This document shows positions 31,015 to 40,827 of a DNA stretch of 64,000 nucleotides, piece by piece; the first letter of the stretch is position 1, and each line of letters begins with the position of its first letter. The stretch comes from Stemphylium vesicarium (taxonomy: Eukaryota > Ascomycota > Dothideomycetes > Pleosporales > Pleosporaceae). The notes beneath the pieces are model-generated. The model worked only from the letters and a program-made list of their open reading frames with translations. It was not told where the DNA came from and did no database searches. Made by a program: the position numbers and the translations under genes. Where the stretch lies: contig QXCR01000086.1 of NCBI GenBank assembly GCA_004380135.1, positions 1 to 64,000 of the forward strand, read 5' to 3'.

Positions 31015-33177
31015 ATGGCTTTCAAGTTCTCTCTTGGTGGCGCAAAAGCCAGCAAGGCGCAATTAACCTCGAAAGCGAAAGAGGAGGAGGAAGCTAAGGC
31101 GCGCGAAGAGAAGAATGCGCTCGACAAGGTCATGGCGGACTTCGAAGCGGAGCATGGAGCAGAGAAGAGTGTACTGGGAGAGCTGGAACGCCATCAAGAT
31201 GCAGAGGATGTCTTCGTCCCGACTGGGAGCAAGAGGCACTTTACAGGACGACAACGAACCATGAAGAGCGGCCCCGGAACGCTCGACGCCGAACCCCTCG
31301 ATGGCTACTCAAGACCTGGTGGAGGCCCCGGGACTCTGCCACTTCAGATGCAGTCACGATTCGGAGGGGCAGTTCCTACAGGCCCCGCGGCCCTCGAGGG
31401 CCCGAAGCCGACCGAGAATGTCTTTACAACCGTCGTAGCGAAGGCATCGAATCTGCCGCCTGCGATCGAACCGCGACGAGTAGAAGAGCTGTTCGCAGAC
31501 TTTCCTACCCTCAAAATCACACGAGTCGAGAGAATACCACCCCAAGGTCCGTCGCCAAAGGGTCGGCCTTCAGCAACAATGAAGATCATATTCGACAAGG
31601 ATGCAAATGCGCGAGATCTGGACGATGCGATGAATAAGCTCAACGACAAGAAGTATCTAGGAAAGGGCTACTATCTACATCTCGATAGATATCTCGGCGG
31701 TCGCTCGGCAGACACAGTGCAGCGCACTGAGCCGTTTGGCGCACGATGGCAGGCACCCGAGATACCAAAGGGCTTCGCACCCCCGCCAGATCTGGGGGGA
31801 GGTGGAGGTGGCGGCAGAGATAGACCCCGCGAAGATACGGAACAGCTTATCGTTACCGCCAACCAACCACCGGATGTTGCGACGCTTCGACTAGTACACC
31901 AAACGATTGAGGGTGTCATACTGGGTGGTGTGGAGTTCGAGGCCGCGTTGATGAACGATCCGCAAATACAAGATGAGGAACGATTCGCATGGCTTTTCGA
32001 CCAGAAGCACCCCGTCAACCGCTACTATAGATGGAGGCTACATCAGATTGTCTGCGACAGTCCCAACCCTGAAATCTTTGCGCGACAAGGTGATTGGCGT
32101 GGGCCAATTGACCCACTTGCAGATGAGTTTGCGGATCATCTGGGCGCCTTTGATTCCGAGGACGAGATGCCGGATAGTGATGACGAAGACGAAAAGGAGA
32201 AACCACTGTACAAGCCTCTCCCAGTCGGTGACAACTACCCCGGACGCGTCGATAACGGACACGGAATTATGAGTCCGCGGTCAAGGGCAATGTTCCTGTG
32301 GCTGCTCACATCACTTCCGCCTGGTAGTATCGTGGCCGACGACATTGCGGCCATTTCCAACTTTGCAGTGGAACACGCCGGCCAAGGCATGGACGAGGTC
32401 ATACACATTCTCGTTTCCAACATCATCCAGCCTTTTCAGTTGACTGATACGAACCCGAGGAATCGGCCAACTGATGCGGATGGAAAGGATGATCTTAGGC
32501 GACCTGATACCCGACAGGTGACACTCAATGCGTTGAGAATCATCTCAGACGTACTACTCGTGACTGCGAAAGAGTCTGGGGTCTCTTATAAGTATCGTCT
32601 AGCTATCGGCACGGAACTAGTGCAACGCAAAGTGTTTGAGCATCTCGAACAGCTCCCCGCGCAGCTGGAAATGGGCCGCATGACCGAGAGAAGCTACCGA
32701 GATGAGGTAAATGTCATTCTAAAGGTATGGCAGGAAGAGCACTTGTTTGAAGAATCGACCCTTCGTCACCTGGACGAAGCCTTCAACGCGCGCGAGAGAC
32801 AAAAGGAGGAGGAGGAGCAGGCAAGAAAGTTGGCTGAAAGGAGGAAAAAGAAAGGAACCGTTGTTCGCAAGGCAGCAAGCACGGGTGCAGACGAGAATGG
32901 AGAGGAGAAGATGGAGGCTGAGGAAGAGTTACGTGACGAAGCTGCTGAGGGCGAAACGGAGCAGACTCCGGAGACGGCAACACCGGAGGTTCCTCTGACT
33001 GATGAGACTGTGGCTGACGAGACCACTCAAGTCAATCCAGCACAACAAGACGCCTCAACAGAAACCCCAAAGCGAGCATCTGAACCCGACATGATTCCTG
33101 GGGAAACGGCGGTAGCACGGGCTCGCCGGTTGCGCCCGAGAGCAGAGGACATGTTTGCACTTGACGAAGATGAGTGA
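31015..33177 (+). CDS. U2 snRNP-associated SURP/SR140-like splicing factor
   Basis: An intronless frame of 720 aa. The N-terminal 130 residues are charged. An RRM follows at about 135-235: NVFTTVVAKASNLPPAIEPR, then ATMKIIFDKDANARDLDDAM and YYLHLDRYL. A Gly-rich linker leads to a SURP module at about 295-350 (LRLVHQTIEGVILGG...FAWLFDQKHPVNRYYRWRL). A CID-like helical domain lies at about 420-600 (MFLWLLTSLPPGSIVADDIA). The C-terminus is a long charged helix and a basic RARRLRPRAEDM end. This domain order is that of human U2SURP (SR140), which acts with the U2 snRNP. The start is the first ATG. The gene shares a 235-bp divergent promoter region. Confidence 0.88.
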   Translation: MAFKFSLGGAKASKAQLTSKAKEEEEAKAREEKNALDKVMADFEAEHGAEKSVLGELERHQDAEDVFVPTGSKRHFTGRQRTMKSGPGTLDAEPLDGYSRPGGGPGTLPLQMQSRFGGAVPTGPAALEGPKPTENVFTTVVAKASNLPPAIEPRRVEELFADFPTLKITRVERIPPQGPSPKGRPSATMKIIFDKDANARDLDDAMNKLNDKKYLGKGYYLHLDRYLGGRSADTVQRTEPFGARWQAPEIPKGFAPPPDLGGGGGGGRDRPREDTEQLIVTANQPPDVATLRLVHQTIEGVILGGVEFEAALMNDPQIQDEERFAWLFDQKHPVNRYYRWRLHQIVCDSPNPEIFARQGDWRGPIDPLADEFADHLGAFDSEDEMPDSDDEDEKEKPLYKPLPVGDNYPGRVDNGHGIMSPRSRAMFLWLLTSLPPGSIVADDIAAISNFAVEHAGQGMDEVIHILVSNIIQPFQLTDTNPRNRPTDADGKDDLRRPDTRQVTLNALRIISDVLLVTAKESGVSYKYRLAIGTELVQRKVFEHLEQLPAQLEMGRMTERSYRDEVNVILKVWQEEHLFEESTLRHLDEAFNARERQKEEEEQARKLAERRKKKGTVVRKAASTGADENGEEKMEAEEELRDEAAEGETEQTPETATPEVPLTDETVADETTQVNPAQQDASTETPKRASEPDMIPGETAVARARRLRPRAEDMFALDEDE

Positions 33178-33776
33178 AGAGGACGTTTGAACACTGAAGA
33201 TACCCTGAATGCAGAATGAATTTTCTCAAACGTCAAGTTGGTGCTGAATGAACACCCCGTGATGAACTTTAATCGTGACGGACCGCCCTCCGCGGATGAG
33301 TATTCTCCAGGGCTCCCTTACCCGTCGCAGTCCTGAACAAGCAAGCAGGGCGCCATGCCGCTAGCAGCCCCAACCCCACCCTTGATCGCCGTTCAGCATA
33401 ACCCCTGATTCGATACCCTGTGCAAACGTAGGGGGATGCAGTTGATATGTCGTGAAGGCGTGAATTTCCGACTCTCTCGCGGTAGCGATCAGGTGCAATC
33501 GTGCTTGGCTCGTGACTTGGCCCGTGGACCCCAACATCGTGGGACCGCCCGCTACGGAAGCTCTCCGCCTAAACCAACAACACAGACACTTGTAGTTGCT
33601 ACCTCACACCGCCTCCCGGCCCTTTTCGCCTTACTCGCGCAGGTGCCCCTCCGGCAGCGGCTCTATAGCAGGGATAATTTCTCCCTCAGTCCATTCTCTG
33701 CCAAGACCAGGGCTCTTCCGCTTCCATCTCCGCAGCTTCACCACCGACAATCTCTCACAACGCCCACCACAGCAAC
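33178..33776. other. Intergenic, no gene seen
   Basis: This lies between the stop of the SR140-like gene and the next plus-strand start. An in-frame-looking ORF at 33436-33954 overlaps the next gene out of frame and is Arg/Pro-rich; I treat it as a shadow. Confidence 0.5.
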
Positions 33777-35569
33777 ATGCCGACTTTTTTGGGACTGGCG
33801 GTGTCTATACACGCCGACTCTAACCCGCTGCCAGAGTACTCGATACAGAAGCAATCAAAATATCACCGCATCACGTCGTATATCCCCGTGCCCCCGGCGA
33901 AGATACCGCCTGGCGCTACCAAGCCAGAACAGTCTTCGTTTGCGATATCCATAACCCTGCTCACCCCAGGTCTTCACGTCCCATACTCGACCCCCAAGCC
34001 TACCGAGGATGACCCCAACCCCAAGGCCAAAATTGTGGGTGGCCTTCCCGGTCAAACTGGCGAGCGGGGCAAATACAGTCCCACGATAGCCCCGTACAAG
34101 CCCCTCACCACGTCGCCAAACGAGACAATTGCTGCGTACATATACTTTGACGGCCGGGCAAAGGAGGAGGTTGCGACCCTGCTGCGCCGCGGAGAGGAGA
34201 CATGGGTCAACTCGCGGTGGGTGAGCGTCCCAGAGTCCGAAGGCGGGGGTCTCGCAGAGCGCGAGTTCCTCTTCCGCGAGGTCGGTCTCGAGCGATGGCT
34301 CAATGGCCTCGATCTGGAAGGCAAGGACAAGGACGTGGCCGCAAAGATTGAGCGGAGAAAGCAGCGCCTGGAGAAGAAGCGGGCGAAGCGGAGAGAGGCC
34401 ATGAACAGCAGCGACGAGGAAGACAAGAAGCCGTCGGGTAACGGCGTGTTGCGCTACAGCGAGAGCAAGGATGCGCCTGTAGAAACCCTTTCCGGAAACG
34501 ATGAGTTCTTCACCACTGACTCGGATTCCGACGACGAGCCTCCCATGCCCGAAGCAGCGGGACAAATCAAGGTGGCTTTGTTCCGTGTCTTGGCTTCTGG
34601 CGAGATCAAGCGCGGCGAGTACTCACCGCAATTCGACGCCCACGACGACGACGAGCAGAATGGAGGAGGAGAGGGCGAGGACGTCGACCACACTACGAGT
34701 TTCGCAAAGCCCAAGACCCTGGATCCCAAGTCTATCAGCACCCAGACTGTGACTGGCATAGATCCTCCAGACAAGCCCTACGCCGTCTTCACCTTTTTGT
34801 ACCGCGGAGAGCGTAAGTTGATGCACCGAGCACTCCATTTCCCGTGCTAATCCGAACAGGCCAATTGCGCAAGATGGGCATCCTGAACACAAAGGACACG
34901 CCCAAGGTTACCTCGCCCACCTCGAAGCGGAAGTCAGGAGCGCTTGATTTTGGAAGCCTTAAGCCTCTGAACGCAGGCTCCGGAACGAAAAACTTTGGCG
35001 GCTACCGGGAAACATCGCCCAAGTCCAAGCAAAAGAGCCAAGACGCCATGGACAGCGATGCGGACGACGAGGACGATATCAAAGTAGAAGAGGCCGACGA
35101 TGACAAGGAAGTTGGCGACAAGGGATTCCTCTCCCCAGAGGATGCGCTCAAACAGGGTGAACTTGCAGAGGGCGTACGGAAGATTAAGGTATGTACTTGC
35201 TGGTTTTGATGCGTTCCTGGTACTAACATTCTACAGCTCAAGCGCCAACATTCCGCCGAACCGCTCGGTCGTCCTGCAGGCCCTTCAGTATCCGACGCCT
35301 CTGGATCTCCTTTGTCTGGCACGCCAGCACCCGACACGTCGTCAGCAAACGAAGCTTCTTCCGCGCCCGCAAACTCCTCGGCCGAGCCCAGCTCTCTAAG
35401 TTCTGTTGCTTCGCCTTTCAAGAAACAACGCGCTTCGCTGCCTGGGTTCGACGACAGCGTGCGCAAGAGTCTCGGTCAAGCGCTGATGGACACGCAGAAA
35501 GAGCGAGGCAATTCAGAGGGCAACATCCCTACAATTGAGACAAAGATGGAGGAGGATGAGGAGTTGTGA
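33777..35569 (+). CDS. Uncharacterised acidic nuclear-type protein (DUF7918-like)
   Basis: Exons 33777-34812, 34860-35188 and 35237-35569 join to 565 aa. The introns are 47 nt (GTAAGT, GCTAATC, ACAG) and 48 nt (GTATGT, TACTAAC, ACAG). The N-terminal domain (1-190) starts MPTFLGLAVSIHADSNPLPE and includes FAISITLLTPGLHVPYST and an AAYIYFDGRAKEEVATLL segment. A basic coiled stretch (RRKQRLEKKRAKRR) follows, then acidic DSDSDDEPP. The segment YAVFTFLYRGERQLRKMGIL crosses the first intron. The remainder is Ser/Pro-rich and acidic. The pattern is that of a Pezizomycotina-specific nuclear family, possibly DUF7918. I do not know its function and infer nuclear location only from the basic clusters. 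Confidence 0.8.
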
Positions 35570-36100
35570 CACTGGAATCAGCGGTTCCAGAGTGCATTTG
35601 GGTGATGCAGCAAGCTCACTTGTAATCTTCATTTATCCCGACTATTTGCCTTGTACAGCAACGTTGCAGCCAGCGACCATCACAATCTCCCTATGATACC
35701 ACGCGGCGCAATAGCCGGCATCTCATCAAAGGCGCATGTGGACGGATCCGAAAACAATAGTGCGACTTGGATACCAGTATCACGGGGCAGTCATTGGGTT
35801 TTTTTCTTCGGGCTGCGGGCAGACTTGTACATGATTCACGTTTCTTATGTTGCGCGAGCTTCGGCAAATGCAAAGCAGGGTATGATGGTGTGGGTGATGG
35901 CATGATGAAGGATTGATACATGGACGACCGTTTTGAATACGTTAATCCGTGTGTCCTGACGACGTGACGTACAAACACAATGGTAGACAGTGTCTTTATT
36001 ATGAGTTTCACGTTGAATAAAAAGTATGAGGCCCATCCAATAGGGATGATGGCAGCTTCCATCGTAGCTTTTTTCTTTTTTGTCTTTTTAATTCTCAATT
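35570..36100. other. Convergent 3' region, no gene seen
   Basis: This lies between two converging genes. It is AT-rich near 35990-36110, consistent with 3' UTR and polyadenylation signals. Confidence 0.5.
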
Positions 36101-37051
36101 TCAAGCCCTGTTGGGCTGCCATGCTGCCAGCTCTGAGAGGCTACTTACTGCATCTACAAGGCTTATCTTCCCATCCTTAGCCTCAACCTCAACACTCTCA
36201 ACCCCCTTTCCCATGTCAACTTGCGCATGCGTGTTCGAGGGCCGCTGCAGTAGTACCGCGCCCCACCCCGCTTCTCTCGCAGCAAAGTAATCCTTCGCAA
36301 CTTCGTCGCCAACATACAGCTTGTCAAACTCATCATCCAGCGTACCGTTTTTAAGCCCAGCCACCGTCTCCCCAAGCGTCTCAGCCGCACGGAACATGTT
36401 CGCATGCGGCTTCTCAACACCAACATCATACGACAGCACCACAAAATCGATATCATCGACTGATCCCTCGTTTGCACTAGAGTTCCTCTCTGTAGTAGTG
36501 CCAGCGCGTCTGTGCCCAATACTTAGGCCAAAGGACTCTAGGATCCCCGGCACACGATCATCAGAGTTTGTAATTATCCCCACGACCGTCTTATCCCAGG
36601 GCCAAACCACCCCATTACCACGGCAGCCCTGCTGCTTGACCTGGCGCAAAGTATCAAACAAACGCCTCACATCACCAAAAAGTTCATACCCCTCCCTCGA
36701 AGAATAGCGGTGAAGCAATTCCGTTGCAAGGGCGGGCGGGAAGCTTTGACCTGGTCCTAGGAAAGGAGTAAAAGTGCCGCGGATGATGTTGAACCACCAT
36801 TGCTGCGCACCCAGACCAGTCGCTTTGCCGTAATTCGGGTTCTGTCGAGATTGTAGCGCGAATTGTTGTTTGAAGTGTTTGCTGAGGGCGTCGGGCTTTT
36901 CTGTGTCGCCGACGGCTAGACCGTGGCGCGCGGCGGCGCGAGCGTAGGCGATGGGGATGGGGGTGCTGGGTGTGAAGAGTGTCCCGAATGCGTCGAGGCA
37001 GAGGAGGAGATTTTTTCTTCGTGGTACGAGGGATTTGGTTGATGATTGCAT
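36101..37051 (-). CDS. HAD-superfamily hydrolase (HDHD3-like)
   Basis: A frame of 316 aa from ATG 37051 (MQSSTKSLVPRRKN). Motif I is LLLCLDAFGTLFTPS with the nucleophile Asp, motif II VVGIITNSDD, motif III the Lys in VGVEKPHANMF and motif IV YVGDEVAKDYFAAREAGW. A helical cap with GAQQWWFNIIRGTF fits C1-capped HDHD3-type proteins. Members hydrolyse small phosphate esters; the substrate here cannot be read. The frame is open upstream to 37369 but would overlap the DPM1 leader, and residues there do not resemble the family, so the internal ATG is preferred. No mitochondrial or secretory signal is clear. Confidence 0.87.
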   Translation of the reverse strand: MQSSTKSLVPRRKNLLLCLDAFGTLFTPSTPIPIAYARAAARHGLAVGDTEKPDALSKHFKQQFALQSRQNPNYGKATGLGAQQWWFNIIRGTFTPFLGPGQSFPPALATELLHRYSSREGYELFGDVRRLFDTLRQVKQQGCRGNGVVWPWDKTVVGIITNSDDRVPGILESFGLSIGHRRAGTTTERNSSANEGSVDDIDFVVLSYDVGVEKPHANMFRAAETLGETVAGLKNGTLDDEFDKLYVGDEVAKDYFAAREAGWGAVLLQRPSNTHAQVDMGKGVESVEVEAKDGKISLVDAVSSLSELAAWQPNRA

Positions 37052-37459
37052 TGTGGAATTGCAGTTGGGGTGGTAATGTTGGGTTTGGGGGATCGGCGCT
37101 GTAATTGGCCCGTGGTTTTTTACACTTTTTGCTGGTAAAGGTCGGAAATGCGATGGATGTTGTAATTTTGATATGCAAAAGTTCAATTGGCCATGTTGCA
37201 AGGAATAAACACAAGGTTTAATCGTGACTTTATGTTGTTTGGCCGCGGGAGGAGGGAACATGTGGACTAAAGAGGTTAGGCCAGGGTCCCGTTGGAACTT
37301 AGGTAGGGCAATGCGGACACGATGACCTCCCGCGCCGCTCTGGACTCTCTCACTTTCCTCAACCTCCAACGTTCTTTGTCCAAGTCCTTACCAACGTCAC
37401 AAAACTGCAGTCGCTCGTTTCACCAATTCGCAGCCCCCGAACACAGGCTTCCTACAACA
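37052..37459. promoter_or_regulatory. Divergent promoter region of the HAD hydrolase and DPM1 genes
   Basis: The two start codons face away across 408 bp. Both frames stay open into it, which is coincidental in my view. It must contain both promoters, but no specific site could be assigned. Confidence 0.45.
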
Positions 37460-38276
37460 ATGGCGTCCAAGCCTAATACGAACAAGTACTCTGTACTCTT
37501 GCCTACATACAACGAGCGTCGCAACCTCCCCATAATAACATGGCTGCTGGCCAAGACCTTCACAGACAGGTACGTCGCCGGGCGCAACCACACTCCCAAT
37601 TCTCTCTACCCTCTACCCTCTACCCCTCCACTAACAATTGCACCCTCCACACAGCAACCTCGACTGGGAACTCATCATCATCGACGACGGCTCCCCCGAC
37701 GGGACCCAAGAAATCGCCGCCCAGCTCCAAAAAGTCTACACCCCACAACGCATCCAGATCCGGGCGCGCGCCGGTAAACTCGGTCTCGGAACCGCCTACG
37801 TGCACGGCCTACAGTACGCAACGGGCAACTTCGTCATCATTATGGACGCCGACTTCTCGCACCACCCCAAGTTCATCGCGCCCATGATTGCGCTGCAGAA
37901 GACCAAGAACTACGACATCGTCACGGGCACCCGGTATGCGGGCGATGGCGGCGTCTTCGGCTGGGACCTCAAGCGCAAGTTTGTCTCCCGCGGTGCGAAT
38001 CTGTTTGCGGATACGGTGCTTAGGCCCGGTGTTAGCGATTTGACGGGCAGTTTTAGGCTGTATAAGAAGGAGGTGCTGCAGAAGGTTATCAGGAGTACTG
38101 AGAGTAAGGGGTATACGTTTCAGATGGAGATGATGGTTCGCGCCAAGGCCATGGGCTGCACAGTTGCTGAGGTGCCGATTACGTTTGTGGATCGTCTTTA
38201 TGGTGAGAGTAAGCTGGGGGGTGATGAGATTGTCGAGTATGCAAAGGGTGTGCTTGCGCTTTGGTTGAAGGTTTAG
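37460..38276 (+). CDS. DPM1: Dolichol-phosphate mannosyltransferase catalytic subunit
   Basis: Exons 37460-37569 and 37655-38276 join across an 85-nt intron (GTACGT...ACAG) to give 243 aa. It is a GT2 glycosyltransferase: KYSVLLPTYNERRNLPIITW, then WELIIIDDGSPDGTQEIA (first Asp pair), GNFVIIMDADFSHHPKFI (DAD metal site) and FGWDLKRKFVSRGANLFAD. The ending FVDRLYGESKLGG...VLALWLKV lacks a transmembrane anchor, as in human and S. pombe DPM1, so it should need DPM2/DPM3 partners at the ER. It makes Dol-P-Man for N-glycans, O-mannosylation and GPI anchors. ATG 37460 is chosen because upstream residues from 37322 are not family-like. Confidence 0.94.
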
Positions 38277-40215
38277 ATGGCGGTTTGGTTTGCACATGGG
38301 GCGTTGGCGCATCTCTCCCCGGGCCCATTTGTGGACAGGAAGGATGGAAACTGGTCCCGATGAAGATTTTACATGTCCTGTTCTCGAGGAGGGGATATGG
38401 GTTTACTTGATCTCGATTTTTTTTCCCGTCATGTTGCATCTTAGTTCTTTTAACTCATAATCTTTCTCGTCATAACTTGAGTCCTGTCTCCGACGTTATT
38501 TCTCTGATTTAGTAACTGTTCCTCCCGCCTTAGCCACGCCGTCTGCGACAAACTAATCAATCACGCTATACGAATGTGTTCTCTTTCGGTCCTGGTGGCA
38601 TATATATCATATTCCGTTCTACCCCCAGTACCATGCGGGAAGGGCATGTAGTAGGTATCGGGTGTGCGTGCTAAATAACATTGGGAAACGCTTATTCGCT
38701 GTGTAGGTACGATTCCTAAGTAAAAGGGGGTTTTTTTTTTCACAACACGCGGACATGTAGGTGGGAGTAATTCTCTGAAACGGCGACTAAGTGAGGAGAT
38801 GTAGTTTAGTGCTCCAAGTAGGGGAAGAAGAGAGAAAAGCTTGGAGAGCGATTATCTTCTGTATATAGGTAGTTCTAGTGTAACTTGAATAGGAATAGGT
38901 AGTCACGGTTTTGCGAAACACTTGCGCAACATCAACGTTATCTCTCCATGTACCCGTAGGCAGGGTAGGAAGAACCCTACAACTCCAACCTATGTCCAAG
39001 TTGTGCTTTCTAATACCCACGGGCGGCATCTTTGCATACTTGTTCATCGTCTAAATCCAAAAAGTAAGAAAGAAAGAAAGAAAATTGTGTGGCTTAAGGT
39101 ACGAAGAAAGCGGAAAGCGACGGTCTTTGAAGAGATTGGAAGTAGAAAGATGTGAGAAATGAAAGGAAGGCAAAGGGCAAAAGAAAAGAAAAAAGAGAGG
39201 GCGCAGTGCTATTAGGTGGTAGAGAGAGAAGTTTAAATGCCCCTACAATGACACTGCTACATTTCACGGCACGGATACGTCTACCAGCTAACACGTCTGC
39301 CGCTAGTAAAGCGAAGATTCTTAGAATCGATTGTACAATATATATGCATTTAGCATTTAAATTGTGGGTGAGTGGGGTAGGTATGAGCGCAGTGCAGTCG
39401 CCTTCACTTCATGGGTGTGTAGTGTATTTTCCCTCGTCTTAGCCAGTCGTACGTTGTGAAAGGACTAGTGCTTTGCATGGCCTTCGGTGTAAAGGGTAGG
39501 GAAAAGCGACAGAGATAGAGATGATGCTTCTGCTATCATGACACTCGACATCGTGACAAGTTGTCTACGTAGTGAGAACGAAATTGTCTACGAGGACCCC
39601 CACCCGCCCATGCGAGCTGCGCATGTATGGCGACTACGTCTCAAAGGCGGTTCCACAAGAAAGGTACGGGCAAGGTCTGGCCTAGTACCTACAGCTCCGA
39701 CAACCATTAGGACCTTGGTCTGTGTAATGTCGAACTCAACACACCTGGCACATGTCGTGACAGGGAATGCGAGCTTGCCATGTGCCGCTGTCGCTTGGTA
39801 GGCGCACCTATGTCGGCCTGCTGAAACCAAATGGACCCAAGTACCTCAAGTGGCACGACAAGTGCGCGTGTGGGACTTGAGTGCTGTGGAAATTTGTGGC
39901 TCGTGTTTGCTTAGCGATAGAGTTTCCTAGCAGAGGAGAGCGGATTAGTCTTTGTATATTGCTACACGGCGAGTTTTACATGAACAGTGTAGCGTGGATG
40001 AGGAAGGCTGCAACACCCGCTTCGCATAGTACATAGTATGCCCAAGCGAACTCGGCACATTGAAGCGTCTACTCATACACATCTGTAGCTAGTTCTCCAC
40101 ATCGACGAGAGACATTCTAACCCCAGACTTGCCATTCCATTGTCGCTGTGTAGCTATATTATGCTTTGCTTTGCTTTCCTCTGGTCAGTCACATGATACC
40201 GCCTCTCATGCCTGC
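38277..40215. other. Gene-poor region of 1.9 kb
   Basis: No supportable gene. Simple sequence includes a T10 run near 38731 and (AAAG)n at about 39064-39083, and 39130-39220 is purine-rich. Short ORFs lack recognisable proteins. Confidence 0.5.
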
Positions 40216-40827
40216 TCATCCCGTCCTCTCTCTTACCCCATCATCAGCAAAACGCATCTTCTCCACACCCTTTTCGAATCCCGTCAGCTCCTTGATGCCC
40301 ACCAGACACGCCCTTTTCTTCTCCTCCATTTCCCGTCTCAACACTTCAACGGTCTCGCTGAACCCTTTGATCGTCTCGAGAAGCGCAAGAGTGGTCTCTA
40401 GAGTGTTTAGATGCGCGTGCGTCGCTGATGTCGCTTCGTCGATGGCTGCGTAAATGAGATCGCGCGTCGTGATTGCGGAGGGGTCGGGGATCTTGTTTGG
40501 ACTTTGGGTGGGGTGGACGGTGGTCGCGGACTCGCCGTCGGAGTTGGATGAGCAGTAAGAGGAGAGTGGTCCGGTGAGAGAGTCGGCTTCGCGAGTGGAG
40601 TATTCTTTGATCCTGGGAAGAACACGCACTGCAACTGGCGCAGAAGCTTCCTCGGATGTCGATATGGCTCTTGCGTGTTCGGGCGCGGTCTCGACGGGAG
40701 GTGTGACTGACGGCGGCGCCTGCGGGCTGTTGACGGGCTCACGTGGGCCGCTGTCTTTGAGTTTGGAAAGCGGACCGTGGTTGAAAATGTGCCACAAGAG
40801 GCTCCGACGAGGCATGGTTTTGGCCAT
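40216..40827 (-). CDS. Uncharacterised protein with C-terminal helical region
   Basis: A frame of 203 aa from ATG 40827 (MAKTMPRRSLLWHIFNHG). The first 120 residues are Pro/Ser/Thr-rich and disordered. From about 125 the sequence turns helical: TTRDLIYAAIDEATSATHAH, then LNTLETTLALLETIKGFSE and VEVLRREMEEKKRACLVGI. This looks like a real folded or coiled-coil segment rather than a chance ORF. The frame continues upstream to 41130 with UTR-like composition; the second in-frame Met is four codons later. I do not recognise the family and the gene stands alone in a gene-poor stretch. Confidence 0.6.
   Translation of the reverse strand: MAKTMPRRSLLWHIFNHGPLSKLKDSGPREPVNSPQAPPSVTPPVETAPEHARAISTSEEASAPVAVRVLPRIKEYSTREADSLTGPLSSYCSSNSDGESATTVHPTQSPNKIPDPSAITTRDLIYAAIDEATSATHAHLNTLETTLALLETIKGFSETVEVLRREMEEKKRACLVGIKELTGFEKGVEKMRFADDGVRERTG

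Noticed and set aside
37052..37369. N-terminal extension of the HAD hydrolase to 37369
   Set aside because: It would overlap the divergent DPM1 leader and the residues do not resemble the family.
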